Below are positions 54,597 through 63,436 of a stretch of 64,000 nucleotides of DNA, piece by piece (the stretch's first letter is position 1; every line of letters starts with the position of its first letter). The notes beneath the pieces are model-generated. The model made no database searches. It was not told the DNA's origin and saw only the letters and a program-made list of their open reading frames with translations. Origin of the DNA: Phycisphaerales bacterium. Lineage in GTDB: Bacteria; Planctomycetota; Phycisphaerae; Sedimentisphaerales; Anaerobacaceae. A program made the translations under genes and the position numbers. The stretch lies in NCBI GenBank assembly GCA_030602885.1, contig JAUVYV010000005.1, forward strand, positions 1-64,000, in the 5' to 3' direction.

Positions 54597-56927
54597 TTAT
54601 TGGGTCAACTGTTTGATTTGCTCACGGGCGAGGTTGTATTTATCGAAGCCGAGTCGGCTGAAGGGTTGGGCGTCGGGGTACATTGTGTGGAACTGTCGCC
54701 GGAAGGCGTCTTCGATATCGAGGGCTTTTTTGTAATGTTCGAGGGCGGTATCGGTTTGGCCCGTCTGTTCGGCGATTTTGGCGAGGTTGATTCGCAGGTG
54801 AGCTGAGCCGGGGTAGAGCTCGACGGCGGTGGAGGCGCAGTAGAGCGCTTTGTTGAGGAGGTCATGTTTTTGCAGAGGGGTGTTTTCAGCTCGCATGAGG
54901 TACATCTGTGAGAGTATCTGGAAGTTTTTGTAGTCGGCGGGATTTCTATCGACGGCGAGGTAGAGGGCCTGTTCGGCGTTGAGGAGTGTTTGTGAATTTT
55001 CGGGGCCGGGGAATGCGGACTCGTCGAGGTAGAATCGGGCGTTGAGTGCAGGGGCATCGGGGCTGAGGGGGTCGTCGTTGGCGGCGGCATCGAGGAGGTT
55101 GTGGGCAAGCTCGAACTGGCCGGTAGTGATGACATCACGGGCGTAGGAGATTTTTGCGGTGCTCTTTGCGACGGGCAGCAGGGCATAATTGAGGCAGGCG
55201 TGTGCGGCCAGGATTGCTGCGGCTGTGACGAGGAGTTTGACGGGGTGGGGGATTTTGGATTCGTATTGGGTATTGGGTATTGGGTATTGCGTATTGGGTG
55301 AGGAGTTTAGTGCTATGAGGCAGGCAAGGGCAGCGCAGAGTGTTGTGAAGACGGGCGGCTCGAAGATGGCGAAGTCGATGAGGTTGTGTATTAGAAGAGC
55401 GAGGATTGCGGCGAAGAGTGCGGCGACGGTTACATTCGTATCGCGTATTTCGTATTTCGTATTTCGTATTGCGTATTTCGTATTGCGTGATGAGTGGATG
55501 GCGGGTGAGAAGAGCCAGCAGCCGAGCGCGAATGCTATTGCGGGGACGGCGTACGAGGTGAAGATGACATATAGTTTTTCGTCGAATTTGTCGGCGGTGC
55601 TCGCGGGCATGAGCAGTGGTCTTACGAGCAGGATGAGGAGTACGGCAGGAGCGAGGGAATAGAGGGCCAGCTTTGCAGCGGGTGTGTCAGAGCCGAGGAG
55701 CTTGGGGTAGGTGGTTGTCTTTGCGAGGGGAATCAGGAATAATGCGAGGAAGGCGATTAGGCCGAGCGGGCCGAATTGAGTGAGGATGCTGAGGGCGAAG
55801 CAGTGGGGGTCGGAGACGGTTTCGGATGCTGCGGGCGGTTTGTACTGTGTGTAGAAGACGGCGAAGTTTCCCGGGCCTGTGCCGGTGAGGGGATGGTCGG
55901 CGAACATTTTTGCCGAGGCGGAGAAGTACTGCCATCTGACGAGCATGGAGTTTCCGCCCGGGAGTCGGTCGTGTTTTATTCCATAAGCAGCGACGGCAAG
56001 GGCTGCGGCGAGTGCGAGGATGAGGGAGACGAGGAGAATGGGTTTCCTGTGGGCGAGAAAGAAGGCACCGAATCGGATGAGGGCGAGGAAGATGAGAAGG
56101 CCGATTGCGGAGGCGGCGAGTGCGCCTTTGCTTTTTGTGATGAGCAGGGCAAAGAGGACGGCGAGAAAGGCGAGGGCGGGGAAGACGACTGATGGTTTGC
56201 CGGGGGTTGTATCTTTTCGGTTTTTGAAGGCGATGAGGAAGAGAGCGAGTGCGGCGAATGATGCGAGGATTGCAAAAGAGCCGGCGGAGTTGGACGTGGT
56301 GAAGAAACCACGGACGCCCTTCGAGTATAGTCGGTGTTCAAGGAGGATGTGATTGAGCGAGCCGGGCTGGATGCCGAGGGGCTTGAGGATAGTTTGGGGG
56401 TCTGATTCGTATTGTTCGATGAGTATATCGTTGCTGATGAGTGACTGTTCTGCGGACTGCCAGGCGTTTACGAGGCCGAGCGCGGCGATGGCGATGAGCA
56501 GTATGATGATTTTTTTGCGTGAGTCGAGGAGCTGGGTGAGCAGGACGGTCATGAGAAGCGGGGCGATGAGGAGCACGGAGGAGGTGACGGCGGCGCGTTT
56601 GTCGGAGGCAAAGCAGGCGGCGAGCGCAGCGGCGGCAATGAACAGGAGCAACGGTATTTCGATGGCGGTTCGGCGATATGTGAACGTGCTGCGCCAGACG
56701 GCGATGATAAGCCAGAGGAGAAATGAGAAAATCAAGAGCAAGGAGAGAGAGAGGGAGTAAACGGTGTCGTTGATTGTTGTCGGCAGGTGAGTGGATATAG
56801 CGCCCGGGCCTTCGGTGAAGGTGGCACGGAGGGCGATAACTGCGAGAACCAAACAGAAGAGAATTTGCTCGATGATTCGCATCAGCCGTGGTTTGGAATC
56901 GGTTGTGTGAGTTTCAGTCTTTTTCAT
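54597..56927 (-). CDS. O-antigen ligase-like membrane protein with TPR domain
   Basis: A 776-residue protein with about ten to twelve membrane segments. The Wzy/WaaL-type region includes KMFADHPLTGTGPGNFAVFY in a large periplasmic loop. The C-terminal 200 residues are helical TPR-like repeats (TGQTDTALEHYKKALDIED). It probably ligates or polymerises a surface glycan. Two stretches (about residues 479-497 and 542-555), SRNTKYAIRNTKYEIRDTN and NTQYPIPNTQYESK, are encoded by CGTATT-type repeats and look like in-frame insertions. It overlaps the upstream transferase gene by 14 bases. Confidence 0.82.
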   Translation of the reverse strand: MKKTETHTTDSKPRLMRIIEQILFCLVLAVIALRATFTEGPGAISTHLPTTINDTVYSLSLSLLLIFSFLLWLIIAVWRSTFTYRRTAIEIPLLLFIAAAALAACFASDKRAAVTSSVLLIAPLLMTVLLTQLLDSRKKIIILLIAIAALGLVNAWQSAEQSLISNDILIEQYESDPQTILKPLGIQPGSLNHILLEHRLYSKGVRGFFTTSNSAGSFAILASFAALALFLIAFKNRKDTTPGKPSVVFPALAFLAVLFALLITKSKGALAASAIGLLIFLALIRFGAFFLAHRKPILLVSLILALAAALAVAAYGIKHDRLPGGNSMLVRWQYFSASAKMFADHPLTGTGPGNFAVFYTQYKPPAASETVSDPHCFALSILTQFGPLGLIAFLALFLIPLAKTTTYPKLLGSDTPAAKLALYSLAPAVLLILLVRPLLMPASTADKFDEKLYVIFTSYAVPAIAFALGCWLFSPAIHSSRNTKYAIRNTKYEIRDTNVTVAALFAAILALLIHNLIDFAIFEPPVFTTLCAALACLIALNSSPNTQYPIPNTQYESKIPHPVKLLVTAAAILAAHACLNYALLPVAKSTAKISYARDVITTGQFELAHNLLDAAANDDPLSPDAPALNARFYLDESAFPGPENSQTLLNAEQALYLAVDRNPADYKNFQILSQMYLMRAENTPLQKHDLLNKALYCASTAVELYPGSAHLRINLAKIAEQTGQTDTALEHYKKALDIEDAFRRQFHTMYPDAQPFSRLGFDKYNLAREQIKQLTQ
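55262..55300. repeat. In-frame GTATTGGGTATT-type repeat
   Basis: Five tandem copies of a seven-base unit, mostly GTATTGG(G), lie within the O-antigen ligase gene and encode an Asn-Thr-Gln-Tyr-Pro stretch. The unit resembles the CGTATTTCGTATT repeat about 150 bases away. Confidence 0.7.
55436..55490. repeat. In-frame CGTATTTCGTATT-type repeat
   Basis: Seven to eight copies of a seven-base unit (CGTATTT or CGTATTG) inside the O-antigen ligase gene, encoding alternating Asn-Thr-Lys-Tyr and Ile-Arg. Similar units sit at the start codon of proS (60502-60535), showing a dispersed family. Confidence 0.7.
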
Positions 56928-58014
56928 TTTTTACTGTTGATTCGAAGATGGCGATTATGACCAGGATCATGACTGTCTGGCAGGCGATAAGTATAGCGCC
57001 GGTGAGGTTGACCTGGTAGAGGAAGGTTGCGCCGAGTGCGGTGCAGAGCGTTGCGAGGTATAGTGTGAGGACGGTTTGCGAGTCGGAGAGGCCATGGCGT
57101 TTTAGTCGGTGTGAGAAGTGCTGGGTATCGCCGACGAAGGGGCTTTTGCCTTGTCTGATGCGGAGGAAGGTGACACTTGCGAAATCGTAGAGCGGGACGG
57201 CCATTGCGATTAATGGTATGAGTACGGGGTACCATGGGCCTGAGCCGGCCTGGTGGTAGTAGGTTGTCTTGAGGGTCAATAGAGCGAGGATAAAGCCGAG
57301 TGGCAGAGAGCCGGCGTCGCCCATGAAGATTTTTGCGGGCGGGAAGTTGAAGACGAGGAAGCCGAGCAGTGTCCCTATGAAGAGGATGGCGAGTGCACCG
57401 ACGAAGACCTGGGAGCTTAGTGCTGCGGCGGTGAAGAGGACGGAGCTTGTGATTACGGCGATACCTGTGGCGGCGCCGTCCATGTTGTCGAGGAAGTTGA
57501 AGACGTTGATAATAGTGACAATCCAGAAGGCAGAGAGGATGGATGTGAGTAGAGTGTTTTCGATGAAGAGTTCGACGCGGATATCGGCGAGGAATGCGGC
57601 GGTGAATGCGACGGCGAACTGGACGAGTAGTTTAATGAAGGGGCCGAGTTTTTTGAGGTCGTCATAAAGGCCGAGCAGGAAGAGTGCGAGAATGCAGGCG
57701 ATGACGATGAGAAGCTGGGGAATCTTTTCGAGAAATCCCTGAGCGTGGAGGGTGATATCTTCGGAGAGGAAATCGAGGCGCCCCGGGGCGATGAGGAATT
57801 TGACGATGAGGATTGCGGCCAGGAGGAAAAACAGGATGCAGTCGCAGATTGCGACGCCGCCTCCGAGTGGGATGATTTCGCGGTGGTAGCGGTCTTGTGC
57901 CGGGCGGGCGATGAAGCCGAGCCATTTCGAGAGCTTTATCATTATGGCGGTGGCGAGGGCCGAGTAGAGGAAAGATGCAAGCAACAGAGCTATTGCTAAT
58001 ACAGTTAAGTTCAT
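56914..58014 (-). CDS. Undecaprenyl-phosphate sugar-1-phosphate transferase (WecA/MraY family)
   Basis: A 366-residue polytopic membrane enzyme that attaches a sugar phosphate, most likely GlcNAc 1-phosphate, to undecaprenyl phosphate as the first step of a surface glycan. Visible are PLGGGVAI near the N-terminus, GLYDDLKKLGP, the NVFNFLDNMDGAATG motif, FMGDAGSLPLGF and the C-terminal GDTQHFSHRL loop. The His-containing loop and the lack of a pentapeptide-binding signature favour WecA/TagO over MraY. The downstream O-antigen ligase overlaps it, so the two probably work in one pathway. Confidence 0.88.
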   Translation of the reverse strand: MNLTVLAIALLLASFLYSALATAIMIKLSKWLGFIARPAQDRYHREIIPLGGGVAICDCILFFLLAAILIVKFLIAPGRLDFLSEDITLHAQGFLEKIPQLLIVIACILALFLLGLYDDLKKLGPFIKLLVQFAVAFTAAFLADIRVELFIENTLLTSILSAFWIVTIINVFNFLDNMDGAATGIAVITSSVLFTAAALSSQVFVGALAILFIGTLLGFLVFNFPPAKIFMGDAGSLPLGFILALLTLKTTYYHQAGSGPWYPVLIPLIAMAVPLYDFASVTFLRIRQGKSPFVGDTQHFSHRLKRHGLSDSQTVLTLYLATLCTALGATFLYQVNLTGAILIACQTVMILVIIAIFESTVKNEKD

Positions 58015-58019
58015 AGCTC

Positions 58020-58170
58020 TATTTTAAGCCACGGAGGGCACAGTCCGCAAGGACTCCATGGGAGAGTACACAGAGAAAATTGATTCCCGAAGTATCGGGA
58101 TGTCGCCTTGCTCCATATTGATAGTTGATGATTGATGATTTGAGTGTGGTGTCGCTTCGCTCAGGATGAC
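58020..58170. repeat. Intergenic short dispersed repeats
   Basis: It contains CCACGGAGGGCACAG...CACAGAGAAAA, the inverted pair GTCCGCAAGGACT, GATTCCCGAAGTATCGGGAT (a stem of GATTCCCGA/TCGGGAT type) and GTGTCGCTTCGCTCAGGATGAC. A related CCACAGAGAAC...CACAGAGAA string is at 58728-58757, and another at 23588. Such strings recur in many genomes as intergenic repeats. Confidence 0.5.
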
Positions 58171-58176
58171 AAAGGT

Positions 58177-58713
58177 TCACGTTTTAAGCTGTTCCTGTAA
58201 TCGTGCTCGGACTTTTGAGAAGAAGTCGTGGTAGCATTGTTGTCTGTAGTCCGGGTAGGTGTATTCAAAGGGCTTCCATGTACCTTTGTCATAGATTAAC
58301 GTTGCTTCGGCGAACATTTTATCTGTGATGTATATACGATGCGAATAGTTTTTTGTTGTGGCGAGGACGAGCTTTGCCGGTTCGATTATTCCCGGGTCGA
58401 GGTTTACGGGTCGCGGGAAGTCGCGGCAGAGGCGGTCGGTAAGGTGCTGTTCGAGTCGGTTTGTTTTGTGCTTTATCTTTGCGAGCCGGCCCGGGTCGAT
58501 GAGTTTTTCGATTGAAACGAACTGGCGGAGGATGTTCGGGCCTGTCTGCTCTCTGTAGTAGTTGGTATGGGTGAACGGCCAAACGTCGCTGGTGAGGTCG
58601 ATTGGCCCGAGGTGGGCGGAAATGGTATCAACGGCGGCGGCGAGGCAAGTTTCGTCGGAGGCGAGGATGGCAATAATGAGCTTAACGGGTTTTGGCGATT
58701 TTAGTTTCCACAT
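58177..58713 (-). CDS. DUF4416 family protein
   Basis: A 178-residue protein matching the DUF4416 pattern: PVKLIIAILASDE at the start, DVWPFTHTNYYREQTGPNIL, and the C-terminal KPFEYTYPDYRQ. It is probably cytoplasmic, with no signal peptide or membrane segment. Its function is unknown. It stands between short intergenic repeats on both sides and is probably its own transcript or the end of the proS unit. Confidence 0.8.
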   Translation of the reverse strand: MWKLKSPKPVKLIIAILASDETCLAAAVDTISAHLGPIDLTSDVWPFTHTNYYREQTGPNILRQFVSIEKLIDPGRLAKIKHKTNRLEQHLTDRLCRDFPRPVNLDPGIIEPAKLVLATTKNYSHRIYITDKMFAEATLIYDKGTWKPFEYTYPDYRQQCYHDFFSKVRARLQEQLKT

Positions 58714-58756
58714 GATTCTATTTTAGCCACAGAGAACTCAGAGTGCACAGAGAATT

Positions 58757-60502
58757 TTACTCAAATGGATTCAATGAAGCCTTTAGGTCTTCTACGATAT
58801 CAACAGTTTTTTGTGGCGCTGAAACGGCGGGGATTTTCTCGAAATCTTTTTCTGTGCGGAGCTTTATTTCGACGCTGCCGTCTGCGAGTGCCTTTTTGCC
58901 CACCGTTATTCTTACGGGTATTCCAATTAGGTCTGCGTCTTTGAATTTGACGCCTGCACGTTCATCGCGGTCGTCCAACAGCACTTCGATGCCGGCGTCG
59001 GTCAACTGCTCGTAGATATCATTCGAGGTCTTTGCGACTTCGGTGTCGTCGGCGTTTACGGAGGTGATGATGACTTCGAAGGGGGCGATGGAGATGGGGA
59101 AGATGATGCCGTCTTTGTCGTTTGCGGCTTCGATTGCGGAGGCGACGATTCGATTTATTCCGATTCCGTAGCAGCCCATGAGGCAGGGATTGCTTTGGCC
59201 GGTTTCGTCGAGGAATTTGCAGTTTAGCTTTTCGGAGTATTTAGTGCCCAATTTGAAGACCTGTCCTACCTCGATGCCGCGTTTGAAGAGCAGGGGCTTG
59301 CCATCGTGGGTATCGCCTTCGACCGCGTTGCGGATGTCGGCTACCACTATGTTGGGACCATCGAGCGGGAAATCTCTGCCGGGGACGATGTTCTTTGTGT
59401 GGTAGTCGGTTTTGTTTGCGCCGGTGACCCAGACGGGCATTGCAGCCACGGCGTAATCCATTAGCAATGTGTTGACTTTGCCAACTACCCCGACAGGGCC
59501 GGCAAAACCGACCTTTGCACCAGTGACTTTTTCGATAGTTTTTTCATCTGCAAGCTCGATGTGCTTGCCACCAACAGCCAGCGTCAGCTTCTCCTCGTTA
59601 ACATCATGGTCTCCGCGAACAAGAACAGCGACTATCTTGCCTTGCGAAGAGTAGATTAATGTCTTCACCATTTCCTCCGGCTTGGTACCGAGGAACTTAC
59701 AGACGGCTTCGATAGAGCCGACGTTTGGTGTGTGGACAAGCTCCGCCTTCGGCGGGTCTTGTATTGGCGTTTCTTTAGGCAGTGCATCGACGGCGGCTTT
59801 TTCGAGATTGGCGGCGTATGAGGCGTCTTCGGTATAGACGATGACGTCTTCTCCGGATGGGCAGGGGACGGTGAACTGGTGTGAGCCGGAGCCGCCCATC
59901 TCGCCGGACTCGGCTTCGACAGAAACGAAATCGAGTCCGCAGCGTGTGAAGATGCGTTTGTAGGTTTCGTACATTTTCCAGTATTCATCGTCGAGTGACT
60001 TTGGGTCGGCGTGGAAGCTGTATGCGTCTTTCATTATGAATTCGCGGCTGCGGAGGACGCCGAAGCGCGGGCGAAACTCATCGCGAAACTTGAAGCTTAT
60101 CTGGTAGATATTGAATGGAAGCTGCTTGTACGAGCTGATTTCGTTGGCTGCCAGCGACGTAACGACCTCTTCGGCGGTTGGGGCGAGGACGTTTTCCCGG
60201 CCGTGTCGGTCGGTGAAGCGAGCCATAGTTGGGCCGTAATCGACGTCCCGGCCGGTCTGCTGCCAAAGCTCTATCGGCTGGACGGAGGGCATGAGTATTT
60301 CCTGTGCGCCGGCCTTGTTCATTTCGTCGCGGACGATGTTCATTACCTTATAGAGGCAGCGGAAGCCGAGTGGCAGGTATGTGTATGTGCCGGAGGCGAG
60401 TTTTCGCATGAGGCCTGCGCGAATCATCAACCGATGGCTCGGAATCTCGGCGTCGGCGGGGACTTCCTTGACGGTGGGTATCAGCATTTGGCTAAACTTC
60501 AT
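58757..60502 (-). CDS. proS: Prolyl-tRNA synthetase (bacterial type with editing domain)
   Basis: A 581-residue class II synthetase that charges tRNA-Pro. Motif 1 region HRLMIRAGLMRKLASGTYTYLP, motif 2 FRDEFRPRFGVLRSREFIMKDAYSF and motif 3 GCYGIGINRIVASAIE are present. Residues of about 240-390 form the YbaK-like editing insertion (HTPNVGSIEAVCKFLG), and the C-terminus is an anticodon-binding domain. The start at 60502 fits the family (MKFSQMLIPT). The frame is open upstream through a repeat that abuts the start codon, so earlier starts are artefacts. Confidence 0.96.
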   Translation of the reverse strand: MKFSQMLIPTVKEVPADAEIPSHRLMIRAGLMRKLASGTYTYLPLGFRCLYKVMNIVRDEMNKAGAQEILMPSVQPIELWQQTGRDVDYGPTMARFTDRHGRENVLAPTAEEVVTSLAANEISSYKQLPFNIYQISFKFRDEFRPRFGVLRSREFIMKDAYSFHADPKSLDDEYWKMYETYKRIFTRCGLDFVSVEAESGEMGGSGSHQFTVPCPSGEDVIVYTEDASYAANLEKAAVDALPKETPIQDPPKAELVHTPNVGSIEAVCKFLGTKPEEMVKTLIYSSQGKIVAVLVRGDHDVNEEKLTLAVGGKHIELADEKTIEKVTGAKVGFAGPVGVVGKVNTLLMDYAVAAMPVWVTGANKTDYHTKNIVPGRDFPLDGPNIVVADIRNAVEGDTHDGKPLLFKRGIEVGQVFKLGTKYSEKLNCKFLDETGQSNPCLMGCYGIGINRIVASAIEAANDKDGIIFPISIAPFEVIITSVNADDTEVAKTSNDIYEQLTDAGIEVLLDDRDERAGVKFKDADLIGIPVRITVGKKALADGSVEIKLRTEKDFEKIPAVSAPQKTVDIVEDLKASLNPFE

Positions 60503-60567
60503 ATTCGTATCTCGTCGTTCGTATTTCGTATATCGTTCCGGACTCCCGCCTTCGCGGGAATGACAAA
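60502..60567. repeat. Composite repeat at the proS start
   Basis: Units CGTATCTCGTCGTTCGTATTTCGTATATCG are followed by TCCGGACTCCCGCCTTCGCGGGAATGAC, whose TCCCGC-CTTC-GCGGGA core (60544-60559) forms a hairpin. The CGTATT part touches the proS start codon and supplies its only ribosome-like site (ACGAGA). The hairpin part is a widespread intergenic repeat type. Confidence 0.6.
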
Positions 60568-60735
60568 GAAAGAAACTCAGCATGTTTATAGACCAAAGTC
60601 AGCGTCGTTGCAAGATTATATTCGTTGAGCGGATGTGAGGGGGACGGGGAAATGGGCCTTGCATTGAGCTTATGGAAAGAATATGATTTAGGGAAACCAA
60701 GCATTTTTCAGAGCGCCGTGAGCAGGGAGTTTGTA

Positions 60736-61701
60736 ATGGGCCATAAGTTCATAAGTGAAATCCAGCCGGGTGAGACGATAAATGATGTTTATCTTGTGAA
60801 GGATGCGGTTTTGCGGAGCACGAGTCGCGGGGATCCGTACATAGCGATGTTCATCTGTGACAAGACGGGGCAGGTGAACGGTCGGATGTGGCAGGCAAGC
60901 GAGGCGATTTACCGGGTTCTTCCGAAGCCGGGTTTTGTTCGGGTACAGGGACGAAGCGAGGTTTACCAGAACAATCTGCAGATTGTTGTGAACAACGTTG
61001 GAGTAGTGGATGCGAGCAAGGTGGAGCTGGAAGATTTTCTGGCTCGCACGGAGAAGGATACCGAGCAGATGTTTTCAGAGGTGAAGGGTATGTTAGGGGA
61101 GATAAAGAATGAGCAATTGAAGGCGCTGGCGGGAGAGTTTTTGGCTGATGAGGAGCTGATGGGCAAGTTCTGCAAATCGCCGGCAGCGATTCAGATGCAT
61201 CATAACTGTCTGGGTGGTCTTCTGGAGCATACCCACAATATGCTTCGGGTGGCAGGAGCGATACTGCCGTATTATCCCGATGTTCAGGGGGACCTTGTGT
61301 TGTGCGGGATATTCATACACGATATGGGCAAGACGGAGGAGCTTTCATACGAGACGGCGTTTTCGTACACGGATTCGGGACAGTTGATTGGTCACATAAG
61401 CAAGACACTTCTTATGCTGCACGAGAAGGCGGATGCGTTGAGTGAGAAAGGGGCATCGATTGACGAGATGACTCTGGATGCTTTAGGTCATATAATACTG
61501 TCTCATCACAGGGCATACGAGTTTGGGTCACCGAAACTTCCCGCGACTCCGGAGGCGTTTATGGTCTGTTACATAGACGATCTCGATGCGAAGATGGACC
61601 AGGTGAGGTCGGCGATAAGCGGTGAGGTGAGTGACTCGAACTGGACGAGCTGGCAAAAATCGCTTGCGACGCGACTTTACCGGCGACGTATCGAGGAATA
61701 A
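60736..61701 (+). CDS. yhaM: YhaM-like 3'-5' exoribonuclease (OB fold plus HD domain)
   Basis: A 321-residue protein. The N-terminal third is an OB-fold nucleic-acid-binding domain (DAVLRSTSRGDPYIAMFICD). The rest is an HD phosphohydrolase domain with MHHNCLGGLLEHTHNML and IFIHDMGKTEEL holding the metal-binding His and Asp. It probably trims RNA or single-stranded DNA from the 3' end. GCAGGGAG precedes the ATG at 60736; the longer frame from 60625 has no homology-like content. Confidence 0.88.
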   Translation: MGHKFISEIQPGETINDVYLVKDAVLRSTSRGDPYIAMFICDKTGQVNGRMWQASEAIYRVLPKPGFVRVQGRSEVYQNNLQIVVNNVGVVDASKVELEDFLARTEKDTEQMFSEVKGMLGEIKNEQLKALAGEFLADEELMGKFCKSPAAIQMHHNCLGGLLEHTHNMLRVAGAILPYYPDVQGDLVLCGIFIHDMGKTEELSYETAFSYTDSGQLIGHISKTLLMLHEKADALSEKGASIDEMTLDALGHIILSHHRAYEFGSPKLPATPEAFMVCYIDDLDAKMDQVRSAISGEVSDSNWTSWQKSLATRLYRRRIEE

Positions 61702-61974
61702 TTGGATTACAGCGAGAGCGGGCTGTTGAGAGAAGGGCAGTGCGAGCGTGAAGGTTTAAAGGGCCAGCCGAGCTACCCTCCAGAATCTTACAGCCCGGCT
61801 GACCCCGGTGTGGTATCGCCGCATTGTCGGCCACTCCGGCGAAAACTGGTAAAGTTATCGCCTTGGGGGTGTGTATTTTGCCAGAGTTTTTGCGGGAGGT
61901 GTGACAAGAGTATGTCACAGGCAGGCAAGAAAGTGCGTTTGGAGCGTGGAACTCGACAAGTGAGGACAAGAGAA
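61702..61974 (+). other. Leader with nested stems, possible structured RNA
   Basis: A gene-free stretch of about 270 bases before the next start. CGGGCTGT (61719-61726) pairs perfectly with ACAGCCCG (61790-61797), enclosing a smaller AGGG/CCCT stem (61760-61779). Downstream, CCGGTGTGG pairs with CCACTCCGG with one mismatch (about 61805-61838). I match this to no known riboswitch class. The frame is open through the leader, but the signal peptide places the start at 61975. Confidence 0.35.
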
Positions 61975-63378
61975 ATGGTTCGAGTGCAAAGATGGGGCGT
62001 AACAGTGGTAGTCTTGTGGCTGGTTTGCCTTTCGGCTACGTGCGCAGCATCGGATTCGCTGAGGCGAATTGATATTTATCCTGAAAACGCGAGGTACTGG
62101 CAGTATGGGGGCGAGCCGGTACTGCTGTTAGGCGGGTCGGTTGAGGACAATCTGTTTCAGATTGCGAATTTAGAGGAGCATCTCGACTTGCTGAGGTCGG
62201 TCGGCGGCAATTATGTCCGCTGTACGATGTCGAGCAGGGATGAGGGAAACGTATGGCCTTTCAAGCAGGTGAACGGCAAATACGATTTGGGAGAATGGAA
62301 CGACGAGTACTGGGCAAGGTTTGAACGATTTCTGGAGCTGACGAGCGAGGTTAAGATAATCGTGCAGATAGAGGTATGGGCGACATTTGATTTTTACAGG
62401 GGCAACTGGGAGCGAAATCCCTTTAACCCGAAGAGCAACGTCAACTACACGAAGGAAGATACGTGGCTTGATGAGGAGGTGAAGAGCCATCCGGTCCGGG
62501 CGGGGAACAATTTTTTCTGGACGGTGCCGGACTTTTTCTGGCTGGCGCCAAAGGAGAGTATGCAAACGAGGGTGTTGGTATATCAGCAGAGGTTTGTTGA
62601 TAAGCTATTGAGCTATAGTCTGAGGTACGGCAACGTTCTGTACTGTATGGACAACGAGACGAGCGTGCGGCCTGAGTGGGGGTGGTACTGGTCGGAGTAT
62701 ATCAAGAAGAAGGCAGGCGAGGCGGGGGTAGAAGTGCATACGACGGAGATGTGGGACCCGCACGATTTGTCGCACCCGATGCACAGGGCGACATTTGACC
62801 ATCCGGAGATTTATTCGTTTGTTGATGTTTCGCAGAATAATCATCAGAGCGGCCAGTCGCACTGGGACAATGCGCAGAAGCAACGAGGGCGAATAAGCAA
62901 TAAGGTTAGGCCTTTGAATAATGTCAAGATTTACGGAGCCGATGCGGGAAGATTTGGGGACGACAGGGACGGGATGGAGCGGTTCTGGCGGAATATATTC
63001 GGTGGGCTGGCCTCGGCAAGGTTTCATCGACCTGACTCCGGATTGGGGCTGAGTGAGAAGGCACAGGCGAATATCAAAAGTGCGCGGATGACGACGGATG
63101 AGATGAACATATTCGCGTGTGAGCCGCACAATGACCTACTTTCGGGCAGAGAAGAGAACGAGGCATACTGCGCAGCAAATCCGGGTAAGGAGTATGCGGT
63201 GTATTTTACCGATGGGGGAGCGGTGCTGCTGGACGTAAGTAAGTTCGATGGGGACTTGACAGTCAGGTGGCTTGACGTGATGAACAGCAAGTGGGTTGCG
63301 CAGACCGAAGCAAAGGGTGGGGGTGAGCTTCTTTTGCGGTGCCCATCGGAGGGATATTGGGCGGCTCTGGTTCGGTAG
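61975..63378 (+). CDS. Secreted glycoside hydrolase-like barrel protein
   Basis: A 467-residue exported protein. The signal peptide is VQRWGVTVVVLWLVCLSATC. The mature part reads like a TIM-barrel glycosidase: PVLLLGGSVEDN, a beta strand ending VIVQIEVWATFDF, YCMDNETSV (possible acid/base Glu) and VKIYGADAGRFGDD. The C-terminus (AVYFTDGGAVLLDVSKFDGD) is the small beta domain often found behind such barrels, as in DUF4038- and DUF6298-type proteins. The exact family is uncertain. The ATG at 61975 is chosen from the signal peptide, since the frame is open from 61702. Confidence 0.72.
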   Translation: MVRVQRWGVTVVVLWLVCLSATCAASDSLRRIDIYPENARYWQYGGEPVLLLGGSVEDNLFQIANLEEHLDLLRSVGGNYVRCTMSSRDEGNVWPFKQVNGKYDLGEWNDEYWARFERFLELTSEVKIIVQIEVWATFDFYRGNWERNPFNPKSNVNYTKEDTWLDEEVKSHPVRAGNNFFWTVPDFFWLAPKESMQTRVLVYQQRFVDKLLSYSLRYGNVLYCMDNETSVRPEWGWYWSEYIKKKAGEAGVEVHTTEMWDPHDLSHPMHRATFDHPEIYSFVDVSQNNHQSGQSHWDNAQKQRGRISNKVRPLNNVKIYGADAGRFGDDRDGMERFWRNIFGGLASARFHRPDSGLGLSEKAQANIKSARMTTDEMNIFACEPHNDLLSGREENEAYCAANPGKEYAVYFTDGGAVLLDVSKFDGDLTVRWLDVMNSKWVAQTEAKGGGELLLRCPSEGYWAALVR

Positions 63379-63436
63379 CCGACGGCGGGGAATTGCAAAT
63401 TGCCGCCAATGGGGTTTGGTCATATAATTGGGGGTG

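Noticed and set aside
60503-60583. Longer proS start adding 27 residues
   Set aside because: The extra residues are translated repeat DNA (CHSREGG, TKYERRD) and do not resemble any synthetase N-terminus.
61702-61974. N-terminal extension of the glycosidase-like protein
   Set aside because: It would bury the signal peptide about 90 residues inside the protein. The open frame is better explained as a leader.
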